Origin: Litorivicinus sp965656605
GTDB lineage: Bacteria > Pseudomonadota > Gammaproteobacteria > Pseudomonadales > Litorivicinaceae
Reading direction: 5' to 3'
DNA length: 19,550 nt
NCBI GenBank assembly: GCA_965656605.1
Contig: CBFHLC010000041.1
Location: forward strand, 1-19,550
In this document: positions 8,837 to 15,254 of the stretch, piece by piece
Layout: each line of letters starts with the position of its first letter
Numbering within the stretch: the stretch's first letter is position 1
Program-made: the position numbers and the translations under genes
The notes under the pieces: model-generated
Told to the model about the DNA's origin: nothing
What the model saw: the letters and a program-made list of their open reading frames with translations, nothing else
Database searches by the model: none

Positions 8837-9793
8837 TTAACCATGCCCATCGGGGCGAGCGCCGCGATACCAGGCCAACAGGCACAGCAGCTGCTGTGCG
8901 ATCGTTGCACCGGCCAAAGCGGTGACCTCGGCATGGTCATAAGCGGGCGACACCTCGACCACATCCATTCCCACAATGTTGATGCCCTTTAGCGCTCGCA
9001 GGATCGCCAAGATTTGAGCGGTTGAGGGTCCACCAATGACCGGTGTGCCGGTGCCAGGGGCAAAGGCCGGATCGATGCAGTCAATGTCGAAGGTGAAATA
9101 GACCGGCATGTCCCCGACGCGCTTCAGAATTTGCTGAGCAATCGAGTCTGCACTTCGGGTGTGTAAATCGGGCCCTTCAACCCATTCAAAGCCGCGCGGA
9201 TCCGAGTTGTGCGTTCGAATTCCCAACTGAATCGAGTGGGCCGGATCGACCAGGCCGTCGTTGGCCGCGTGATAGAACATCGTGCCGTGCTCGATGTCCC
9301 CTGGCTCCGAGGGCCAGGTGTCCGAGTGCGCATCAAAGTGAACCAATGCCATCTGCCCGTAGGTGTCGTAGTGGGCTTTTAGCACCGGGTAGCTGACGAA
9401 ATGATCGCCCCCCAGGGTTAGCAGCGTGGTGCCGGATTCGATCACGTTGCGGGCGTGAGCCTCGATCTCGGCGGGAACCTGAGCCGGCTTGACCAAATCA
9501 AAGGGGCAGTCGCCGTAGTCAACAACCGCCAGGGTGTTGAAAGGATTAAATCCCCAGCCGTAGGGACGGGCCCAGCACAGCTGTGCACTTGCCTCACGCA
9601 CCGCACGAGGCCCAAAGCGGGCGCCGGGGCGGTTGGTTGTAGCGGTGTCAAAAGGCACGCCCATCACAGCCACATCGGCCTGACTCAGATCCCGGGTGTA
9701 CTTGCGTCGGATGAAGCTGGTGATGCCCTGAAACATTTCTTCGCTGCGGGTGCCGTACAGGCTGTCCGCAGTGATCGCAAAATCGTTGTCCAT
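8837..9793 (-). CDS. speB: Agmatinase
   Basis: Dimanganese ureohydrolase that splits agmatine into putrescine and urea. 318 residues, slightly longer than E. coli SpeB (306). The metal ligands are intact: His131 in GGDHF, Asp154, His156 and Asp158 in HFDAHSD, Asp236 and Asp238 in FDIDCIDP, followed by AFAPGTGTPVIGG. The sequence tracks E. coli SpeB closely through GDMPVYFTFDIDC and NIVGMDVVEV, which favours true agmatinase over guanidinobutyrase or other relatives. The ATG is preceded by AGGA 7 bases upstream. It lies 27 bases after the dehydrogenase gene on the same strand, so it is probably the last gene of the yajQ-phyH-dehydrogenase unit, and it converges on the speA-nspC operon whose product it uses. 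Confidence 0.94.
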   Translation of the reverse strand: MDNDFAITADSLYGTRSEEMFQGITSFIRRKYTRDLSQADVAVMGVPFDTATTNRPGARFGPRAVREASAQLCWARPYGWGFNPFNTLAVVDYGDCPFDLVKPAQVPAEIEAHARNVIESGTTLLTLGGDHFVSYPVLKAHYDTYGQMALVHFDAHSDTWPSEPGDIEHGTMFYHAANDGLVDPAHSIQLGIRTHNSDPRGFEWVEGPDLHTRSADSIAQQILKRVGDMPVYFTFDIDCIDPAFAPGTGTPVIGGPSTAQILAILRALKGINIVGMDVVEVSPAYDHAEVTALAGATIAQQLLCLLAWYRGARPDGHG

Positions 9794-9820
9794 GACAGGA
9801 TCCTATAAGTGGTGTAGGTG

Positions 9821-10654
9821 CTACTTCAACAGGGTAAACAGCGCACTGGTGTCGTCGCTGGCACCGCCTTGCTCTTGCAGCTGGTTAAGCTGCGCAACCA
9901 CGGCTTGCATGGCTGGCGACCCCTTGCCCAGCGATTCGAGTGCAATGTTCATGTCTTTGGCGTGCAGACGGGATTGGATGCCGGCAGAAAAATCCCCTGC
10001 GGCGATCCTGGGGCCCATCAGGTCCAGCATTTGACTGCCGGCCATGCCGTGACGAATGGCCTCCAGTACCTTGGCCTTGTCCACGCCATGATGGTCGGCG
10101 AAGCTCATGGCCTCGCAAATGCCTTGGATGTTAATGACCTGAGCAATTTGGTTGCACAGCTTGGCGACCTGTCCGGCACCGGCCTCACCTAGATGGGTGT
10201 AGCTTGCGATGTAGGCATCAAACACGCTGGCTGCCCGGCTCACGGCGCTGGCCTCGCCGCCGACCATTCCAATCAGCTGTCCGCTGATGGCTTTGGCTTC
10301 ACCGCCCGAGACCGGGGCGTCAACAAACTCGCCGCCGGCGTCACGGATCAGGCCGGCAGCCACTCGCGCCCCAGCCGGATCGATCGTCGAGTGATCAATC
10401 ACCAAGGTGCCGCGCTTCAAATTCAGCGCCAGTTGAGTGACCACCTCGATAACATCCTGGGTGCCAAGAACATTGAGTACGATCACATCGCTCGCGCAGC
10501 ATTCAGCCAGCTCCATTGTGGTCGGGGCAATACTGCTGAGCGCTTCTACCTGCTCGGCGCGACGGGTGAACAATAACAGTGAGTGCCCAGCGGCCTTTAA
10601 ATGCTGTGCCATCGGTTTACCCATTGCCCCCAGGCCAATGACGGAAATTTTCAT
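9821..10654 (-). CDS. NAD(P)-dependent beta-hydroxyacid dehydrogenase (HIBADH/GarR/GLYR-like)
   Basis: Member of the 3-hydroxyisobutyrate/tartronate-semialdehyde reductase family, which interconverts a hydroxy acid and its semialdehyde or keto form. 277 residues, typical. Nucleotide loop GLGAMGKPMA at 7-16; substrate signature DAPVSGG at 112-118; catalytic Lys165 in GQVAKLCNQ. The chosen ATG (10654) overlaps the PhyH stop as ATGA and starts with the family-typical MKISVIG; an in-frame start at 10711 would add 19 residues reaching into PhyH and is rejected. GGTG lies about 6 bases upstream. The substrate cannot be named: members act on hydroxyisobutyrate, tartronate or succinic semialdehydes. 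Coupling to the PhyH dioxygenase suggests the dehydrogenase may act on a hydroxylated product, which is inference. Confidence 0.88.
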   Translation of the reverse strand: MKISVIGLGAMGKPMAQHLKAAGHSLLLFTRRAEQVEALSSIAPTTMELAECCASDVIVLNVLGTQDVIEVVTQLALNLKRGTLVIDHSTIDPAGARVAAGLIRDAGGEFVDAPVSGGEAKAISGQLIGMVGGEASAVSRAASVFDAYIASYTHLGEAGAGQVAKLCNQIAQVINIQGICEAMSFADHHGVDKAKVLEAIRHGMAGSQMLDLMGPRIAAGDFSAGIQSRLHAKDMNIALESLGKGSPAMQAVVAQLNQLQEQGGASDDTSALFTLLK

Positions 10655-11475
10655 GCGTTCACCACAAAACGATCCAAGGATTGACGCTGCAGCCAGTTGG
10701 TTGCTAACCACTCGCTGTGAGCGGGTTTAAAGTGCAGTGTGATCGCGCGGCGCGAGCGCTCAGAGTGATTCGGCGAGCTGGCGTGGGGGGTTAGCCCATC
10801 AAAGACCACCGCATCACCGGCCTGGCAGGGTGCAAAGACCGGCCGCTCGGGGGCGCTCAATACGGCAGGATGGATCTGCCGCATGCTCGATGCTCCGGTG
10901 GCGTGGTCAGTCTCGAACAGCTGTGACAGGCCGTGTTCGGGTGTTGGGCCAAACTGCAAACAACCATTGTCTGAGTCCGCATCCTCCAGGGCAATCCAGA
11001 TACCTAGGCACTGATTGTCTGAATCCATCAGAAAGGTGCCGTCTTGGTGCCAATTCACTTCACCGCCGATATGTGGCGGTTTCATGATCACCATGGTCTG
11101 CATCAGTTCCCAGCCTTGGTCACTGACCTGTGCTAGGTGCTGTGCCAGCGCCGGCAGGCGGGCCAGCTCAGCAAAGGCATCCGAGAAATCATGCAGTGCA
11201 TGACCGATTTTGTTGATGGCGCGCTCTTTCGGGCAGCTCAGCTGGCCCGATGGATCAACAGCGCCTGCTTCCAAAAAGCACGACACGTTGCGCGCAGATT
11301 CCAAGAAATACGCCTGGTTCTCTAGATGGGCTCCGTCTGAGGTAAACACCGAGCGATGCTGAGCGGGATCAAACTCATCAATCCACTGATCAATTTGCGC
11401 GTTGAGCCTCTCGCGCAGCGCACTGGGCACCACATTGGATAGGTGCGCGACACCCAGCGCGGATAAATTAGTCAC
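10651..11475 (-). CDS. Phytanoyl-CoA dioxygenase (PhyH) family Fe(II)/2-oxoglutarate oxygenase
   Basis: Predicted cytoplasmic hydroxylase using Fe(II), O2 and 2-oxoglutarate. 274 residues. The iron triad is complete: His143 and Asp145 in NWHQDGTFL and His231 in GLTPHASSP; Arg242/Arg243 in ERSRRAI are placed to bind 2-oxoglutarate. It looks more like the PHYHD1-type proteins than ectoine hydroxylase, but the substrate cannot be deduced. The start is GTG at 11475, overlapping the yajQ stop by 8 bases; no Shine-Dalgarno is visible, so translation probably depends on ribosomes finishing yajQ. The stop overlaps the dehydrogenase start by ATGA. The tight three-gene coupling suggests co-production with YajQ and the dehydrogenase. 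Confidence 0.87.
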   Translation of the reverse strand: MTNLSALGVAHLSNVVPSALRERLNAQIDQWIDEFDPAQHRSVFTSDGAHLENQAYFLESARNVSCFLEAGAVDPSGQLSCPKERAINKIGHALHDFSDAFAELARLPALAQHLAQVSDQGWELMQTMVIMKPPHIGGEVNWHQDGTFLMDSDNQCLGIWIALEDADSDNGCLQFGPTPEHGLSQLFETDHATGASSMRQIHPAVLSAPERPVFAPCQAGDAVVFDGLTPHASSPNHSERSRRAITLHFKPAHSEWLATNWLQRQSLDRFVVNA

Positions 11476-11953
11476 GGAAGTTGTTGAACTGTAAAGGCAG
11501 GCCGACCGGATCTTTTTCTTTTAGTAGCGCCATCGCGGTTTGTAGATCGTCACGTTTTTTACCGGTCACGCGCACGCTGTCCCCCTGAATGCTGGCCTGA
11601 ACTTTTAGCTTTTCATCTTTAATCAGCTTGACGATTTTCTTGGCGTCTGCAGATTCCAAGCCTTGCTTGACGGTAATGCTCTGCTTGGCGGTTTTCAGTT
11701 GCAGATCCATGTCACCGCGCTCCAAACAACGAATGTCGATGCCGCGTTTGGTCATTTTTCCGGTCAGCATGTCGTACATCTGATCCAGCTGAAATTCAGA
11801 TTCAGTCTGCATTTTGATTTCCTCACCGGACAACTCGAACGATGAATTTGTCCCTTTAAAATCAAAGCGCGTGGTGACTTCTTTGTTGGCTTGGTCTGCT
11901 GCGTTTTGCAGTTCGTGGTTGTCAATTTCCGAGACGATATCAAACGAAGGCAT
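11468..11953 (-). CDS. yajQ: YajQ family nucleotide-binding protein
   Basis: Small conserved cytoplasmic protein; a Xanthomonas member binds cyclic di-GMP and others are reported to bind nucleic acid or nucleotides. 161 residues from the canonical MPSFDIVSE start (E. coli 163). Typical motifs: FDFKGT near 31-36, EFQLDQMYDML near 54-64, the KQGLES stretch, and a C-terminal DDLQ..MALLKEKDPVGLPLQFNNFRD. An upstream in-frame GTG (11965) would add four residues; the ATG at 11953 is preferred because it gives the conserved start and has GGA 8 bases upstream. That ribosome-binding region falls in the 3' arm of a 9-bp inverted repeat. It is the first gene of a coupled unit with PhyH, the dehydrogenase and probably speB. 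Confidence 0.95.
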   Translation of the reverse strand: MPSFDIVSEIDNHELQNAADQANKEVTTRFDFKGTNSSFELSGEEIKMQTESEFQLDQMYDMLTGKMTKRGIDIRCLERGDMDLQLKTAKQSITVKQGLESADAKKIVKLIKDEKLKVQASIQGDSVRVTGKKRDDLQTAMALLKEKDPVGLPLQFNNFRD

Positions 11954-11957
11954 ATTC

Positions 11958-11989
11958 ATTTCCACTGTGCTGATTTTGAAAGTGGAAAT
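11958..11989. repeat. 9-bp perfect inverted repeat upstream of yajQ
   Basis: ATTTCCACT (11958-11966) and AGTGGAAAT (11981-11989) are perfect reverse complements around a 14-base spacer. On the minus strand the arm nearer yajQ contains the GGA that would serve as its ribosome binding site, 5-13 bases before ATG. It could be an RNA hairpin that hides the site or a DNA operator. A weak promoter, TAGACT then 16 bases then TAAATT (minus strand), lies just upstream and runs into the repeat. Confidence 0.6.
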
Positions 11990-12051
11990 TTACTGGGTGT
12001 GGCGCGGAAGTCTAGGGCGAAGTGATGATTTCCCTCGACTGAATTAAGCTG

Positions 12052-12771
12052 GTGCGTCGGATCAAGGCGAGTTTGGGTTTGAGCCAGTTCTATCAACAGC
12101 ACAATGGCGAGTGGTTGCGTTATTTCTCTGCGGCCGGCATCGCCCGCTCGCGCCGGCTACCGACGGGGTGGTCCAAGCCGATTCGCCTGCTATCGCCGAG
12201 CGACAATGGCTGGGATGACCACGATTTGCAGATCGGCTGTGCGTTTGAGCATGCGGGGCGTTTCGAGCTGTTTTACAGCGCCACGCGCCGTCACGAACTA
12301 GGCCTGATCCAACGAATTGGTCGAGCGGTTGGGGATGGGCGGTATTTCTCTCGAATCGGCGATGGCTTGGTGCTAGAGCTTCCTCAGCACGACGGGTACT
12401 ACGATGGTTTGGATGTGGATTCGGGGCAGATTCAGTGGCTGGCGCATCCTTGGGTTGAGGCGACGGGGTCAGGTTGGCACATGCTGTTCGCAGCGCGCAG
12501 TGAGGGGCAGGGCTGCATCGGTCAGGCCGTCTCAGAGGATTTAACCAATTGGACGTTGCTGGCGCCCCTTGTTCGACTGAATCAAGGCCAGCCCGTGGCG
12601 CCGCATCGTGTGCGCGGACGCTGCTTTTTTGAGTGGGGCGGCATTGTGCATTATCAGTCTGGGAATCAAGTGCTCAGCACTGGCAAGTCAGGACGAGCCA
12701 TTGATACCTCGCAAGGTATCTGCGTTATGGGCGACAGGGGAATTTCTGCACCCCTAACGCTGGTGGATTAA
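12052..12771 (+). CDS. Hypothetical protein resembling clan GH-F/GH-J five-bladed beta-propeller proteins
   Basis: 239 residues from a GTG start; the frame is closed by a stop at 12040-12042, so little extension is possible, and no clear ribosome binding site is seen. Repeated blade-like units are visible: NGEWLRYFSAAG (18-29), GRFELFYSATRR (69-80), GSGWHMLFAARSEG then GCIGQAVSEDLTNWTLLAP (139-172), and FFEWGGIVHY (192-201). The pattern of an aromatic strand, a small-residue strand, then 'xDxxxW' resembles GH32/GH43/GH68-type propellers. Where those enzymes carry the RDP or DP motif this protein has AHPW (131-134), so the expected acidic residue is missing. No signal peptide is seen, so it is probably cytoplasmic. 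Only about four blades fit in the length. It may be a non-catalytic or altered relative; I would not assign a reaction. Its stop shares TTAA with the convergent permease gene. Confidence 0.7.
   Translation: MRRIKASLGLSQFYQQHNGEWLRYFSAAGIARSRRLPTGWSKPIRLLSPSDNGWDDHDLQIGCAFEHAGRFELFYSATRRHELGLIQRIGRAVGDGRYFSRIGDGLVLELPQHDGYYDGLDVDSGQIQWLAHPWVEATGSGWHMLFAARSEGQGCIGQAVSEDLTNWTLLAPLVRLNQGQPVAPHRVRGRCFFEWGGIVHYQSGNQVLSTGKSGRAIDTSQGICVMGDRGISAPLTLVD
12768..12771. other. Interlocked stop codons of convergent genes in one TTAA
   Basis: The TAA of the propeller-like protein (12769-12771) and the TAA of the HisM-like permease (12770-12768) share one TTAA. A short imperfect hairpin (AGGGG/CCCCT, 12736-12755) lies inside the plus-strand gene end without a U-tract. 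Confidence 0.8.
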
Positions 12772-13601
12772 CGCATTAATTTAGGACGGTAGCGTAGGCG
12801 CGGTACCTGCGGTAAGTGGCGGTTCAGGCGCCGGTTAACCAGACCGAACAATCCAATGATGCTGAGCGTGCCTAAAATGAACCAGAACGCGACAATCGGG
12901 TAGGGGATGAACGGGTTGTAGGTTTGCTCGGCAAAGTAGTTTGCGTAGTACAGCGCATCACCTTGCTGCTTCCAGGCCGGAAACGCGCTGAAAAAGATCA
13001 GGGTCGTGGCGTGGAATAGAAAGATTGCCTCGTTGGTGTAGCTGGCCCAGGACAGACGCAGCATGTTGGGCCATACGATTCGGCGGAAACGCTGAGGGCC
13101 GTTCAAGCCGTAAGCTTTGGCCGCCTCGATGTCGCCCGATGGGATACTTCGCAGGGCGCCATAAAAAATCTCGGCGGTATAGGCCGATGTATTCAGCCAC
13201 AGCACGACCGTAGCGCCGGCCCAGGCGCGGGTTAACCAGCGCGTCTCTAGCGTGAAATCGACGCCAAATAACGCAAACTCGAACCCGGCTCGGGGCAGCA
13301 TGACAAACAGCTCGTAGGCGAAAAAAAACTGAATAAACAGCGGTGTTCCCCGGAAAAAGAACACAAAGGCGGTGGCCGGTTTACGCACCCACGGATTTTG
13401 GCTGACTTTGCCCAGTGCCAAAAAGGTGGCGAATACAAAACCAAGCACCAGGGCTAGGCTGGCAAAATAGATATTCCACAGCATGCCGCTGCCGATCAGC
13501 ACAAATTGATCGCACAGGGTAATGTCGCCTTTAGGTAGCAATCGCTCGCCAATGCCAAAGGCGCGTAAGCCGTATTCCGACAGCGTGCTCGAGCAGATCA
13601 T
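12768..13601 (-). CDS. Polar amino acid ABC transporter permease, HisM/ArtM-like
   Basis: Second permease subunit of the importer. 277 residues, longer than E. coli HisM (about 238), the extra being an N-terminal stretch of about 38 residues before the first helix and a longer loop near 100-125. The EAA loop EAAKAYGLNGPQRFRRIVWP lies near 180-199. FFFRGTPLFIQFFF near 80-93 and NTSAYTAEIFYGALRSIP near 155-172 are hallmark segments of the HisMQ family. The ATG overlaps the upstream permease stop (ATGA), with AAGGGGG upstream as ribosome binding site. It is the last gene of the minus-strand run and ends in a TTAA shared with the convergent gene. Substrate by family: Arg/Lys/His/ornithine or opines; not resolved. 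Confidence 0.88.
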   Translation of the reverse strand: MICSSTLSEYGLRAFGIGERLLPKGDITLCDQFVLIGSGMLWNIYFASLALVLGFVFATFLALGKVSQNPWVRKPATAFVFFFRGTPLFIQFFFAYELFVMLPRAGFEFALFGVDFTLETRWLTRAWAGATVVLWLNTSAYTAEIFYGALRSIPSGDIEAAKAYGLNGPQRFRRIVWPNMLRLSWASYTNEAIFLFHATTLIFFSAFPAWKQQGDALYYANYFAEQTYNPFIPYPIVAFWFILGTLSIIGLFGLVNRRLNRHLPQVPRLRYRPKLMR

Positions 13602-14470
13602 AAACCTGCCCCCTTACCGGATAGCGTGGCTTGTCCAGCGGACATGCGCGCTTGCATGCGCACAAAGAACTTCTCGCTGCCCCAGGTCATCAGCATGTAG
13701 AACACGAGCAAGGCAGCAAAGTAGTAAATTCGCCAATCAGGATGAGGGTAGGCGAAGCGTGAACCTTTGGCGCCGCCTAATTCCCGCGCCCAGTAAACGA
13801 TGTCTTCGATGCCCAGCAGAAACAGCAGTGGTGTGGCCTTGATCAAGATCTGCCACAGGTTAGCCAGGCCCGGCAGGGCATAGCCCCACATCTGAGGCAG
13901 CTGAATCCGCCAAAACGTCTGTGAGGGGTTCATGCCATAGGCGCGAGCCGTTTCAAGCTGATTCGCAGGTACCGCCGATAGCGCACCATCAATGGTGTTG
14001 GCCGCAAAGGCACCAAACACGATCGAAAACGCGACTAAGGCTAGAAAAAATCCATACAGATCGTGGACCCAAGCATCCGCACTGGAGAGCGGCATCTTGG
14101 CCGCCTGGCAGACAACAAAATCATTACCCTGATAGATCGGTGCACTGGTGTCGGCGCACAGGGTGTAGTGACGAATGATCTCGATGCCTTGGTCGATCAG
14201 AATGGGAACAAACAAGAAAAACACGATGTCAGGGATGCCGCGAACCATCGCAACATAGCCTTGACCGATTTGACGCACGCCAATGAGCCGCGAGCGTTTA
14301 GCCAGTGCCCCGGCAAAGCCCATCAACAACGCCATGGGAGCGGCAAGCGCCAGTAATCCCAGCACCGTTCCAAAGCTTTGGTAGAACAGGACGTGTTTGC
14401 CGTTGGTTAGATAACAAGCTAACCAGGCCAGTCCGTCGAGGGTTGCAGGGTCTGAGCACATTTCAAACAT
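13598..14470 (-). CDS. Polar amino acid ABC transporter permease, HisQ/ArtQ-like, with inserted Cys-pair loop
   Basis: First permease subunit. 290 residues against about 230 for E. coli HisQ. VAMVRGIPDIVFFLFV near 73-88, the EAA-type loop ETARAYGMNPSQTFWRIQLP (172-191) and GLANLWQILIKATPLLFLLGIEDIV after it are classic for the family. The extra length is mainly an N-terminal segment and a loop of about 45 residues (92-137) between helices, with Cys105 and Cys121, predicted to face the periplasm. The ATG directly follows the six-T tract of an intrinsic terminator (GGGGC, TTTTTT, ATG); the only purine-rich sequence for ribosome binding is the 3' stem arm. Later Met codons would remove family-conserved sequence or have no ribosome binding site. 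Coupled to the next permease by ATGA. Confidence 0.88.
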   Translation of the reverse strand: MFEMCSDPATLDGLAWLACYLTNGKHVLFYQSFGTVLGLLALAAPMALLMGFAGALAKRSRLIGVRQIGQGYVAMVRGIPDIVFFLFVPILIDQGIEIIRHYTLCADTSAPIYQGNDFVVCQAAKMPLSSADAWVHDLYGFFLALVAFSIVFGAFAANTIDGALSAVPANQLETARAYGMNPSQTFWRIQLPQMWGYALPGLANLWQILIKATPLLFLLGIEDIVYWARELGGAKGSRFAYPHPDWRIYYFAALLVFYMLMTWGSEKFFVRMQARMSAGQATLSGKGAGL

Positions 14471-14494
14471 AAAAAAGCCCCGCTAAGGCGGGGC
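14471..14494 (-). terminator. Intrinsic terminator/attenuator between binding-protein and permease genes
   Basis: Reading the minus strand: stem GCCCCGC (14494-14488), loop CTTA, stem GCGGGGC (14483-14477), then six T (14476-14471), and immediately the ATG of the HisQ-like permease. A 7-bp G+C stem with a U-tract is a textbook intrinsic terminator. Its place inside the operon suggests partial termination, giving more binding protein than permease. Confidence 0.85.
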
Positions 14495-14502
14495 CCTTCG
14501 CT

Positions 14503-14524
14503 AAGCGATCTTAGTAGATCGCTT
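14503..14524 (-). repeat. 8-bp inverted repeat across the binding-protein stop codon
   Basis: AAGCGATC (14503-14510) and GATCGCTT (14517-14524) form a perfect stem with a 6-base loop TTAGTA that contains the stop codon (14511-14513). It sits 8 bases before the terminator stem in the transcript and could protect the 3' end of the upstream message. Confidence 0.65.
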
Positions 14525-15236
14525 GTTCGGCACCGAAGTACTCGGTAATCAGTGCGTTCAGACGGCCGTCCGCTTTGATGGTGTCCATCGCTGCGTTCAG
14601 CTTGCCCAGCAATTCCTGATCGGTTTCACGAACACCGATTCCCAAGCCACCGCCCAGCAGGACGGACTCAACGATTTCCAGCTCGCCGTTAGAGGCGTCG
14701 ACCGCTTCTTGCAGGAACGAGCCGTCGGCCAATACTGCGTCAGCTTCACCATTTTTAACGGCCGCCACGGTTTCGTCAGGTGATGCAAACTCAACCAAAG
14801 TGGCCGAGCCGCTAGCGACTTCAGCAGCCTGAATGGTGTTGGTCTGTGCTGCAACAACACCGCTGGTCAGTACGCTGGGGTCTGTGCCGACCAATGCCAC
14901 GTAGTAGCTAGGCTCAGGTGGCAGGTAGCCTTGCGTGAAATCAATGATTTCATCGCGCTCAGCGGTGATGCTCATGCCTGCCGCGATGGTGTCGTAGTTT
15001 CCGCTGACCAAGTTGGGAATGATGCTATCCCAGTCATTGGTAACCCAGGTGCAGTCCAATTTGGCGACTTCGCACAGCAGGTTGCCGACATCAATGTCGT
15101 ATCCGGCTACTTTGCCATCGTCATTGATGAAGTTGTAAGGAGGGTATGCGCCTTCGGTCCCCATACGGACCGTATCAGCGATAGCGGGGACCGCAAACAA
15201 ACCAGCTGCGATTGCAGAAATCAGGGCTTTTTTCAT
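14511..15236 (-). CDS. Polar amino acid ABC transporter periplasmic binding protein, HisJ/ArtJ-like
   Basis: Periplasmic receptor that delivers an amino acid to the permeases. 241 residues with a clear signal peptide: MKK, a hydrophobic core, and an AIA cleavage site after residue 20, leaving DTVRMG as mature start. The type II binding fold begins GTEGAYPPYNF (26-36), continues with GYDIDVGNLLCEVAK, and has the carboxylate-binding segment MSITAERDEIIDF (88-100), in which the Arg would bind the ligand alpha-carboxylate. A second-lobe Asp in GEADAVLADGS would contact the alpha-amino group. Two Cys (in LLCEVAKLDC) could form a disulfide. The ATG has AAGG 8 bases upstream. It follows the ATPase gene after 18 bases and is separated from the permeases by two hairpins. 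Ligand identity is open; basic amino acids are the family default. Confidence 0.9.
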   Translation of the reverse strand: MKKALISAIAAGLFAVPAIADTVRMGTEGAYPPYNFINDDGKVAGYDIDVGNLLCEVAKLDCTWVTNDWDSIIPNLVSGNYDTIAAGMSITAERDEIIDFTQGYLPPEPSYYVALVGTDPSVLTSGVVAAQTNTIQAAEVASGSATLVEFASPDETVAAVKNGEADAVLADGSFLQEAVDASNGELEIVESVLLGGGLGIGVRETDQELLGKLNAAMDTIKADGRLNALITEYFGAEQAIY

Positions 15237-15254
15237 TCTTCTACCTTTTGTTTT

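Noticed and set aside
10655..10711. Longer start for the hydroxyacid dehydrogenase
   Set aside because: The extra 19 residues precede the standard MKISVIGLG start and overlap the PhyH end; the ATGA overlap at 10654 is more typical.
12736..12755. AGGGG/CCCCT hairpin as a terminator of the propeller-like gene
   Set aside because: Stem of only 5 bp, 10-base loop, no following U-tract, and it lies within the coding sequence.
13321..13328. Run of eight A (T on the coding strand) in the HisM-like gene as a slippage site
   Set aside because: The frame is intact, codes the conserved phenylalanine stretch, and no alternative frame product or stimulatory structure is seen.
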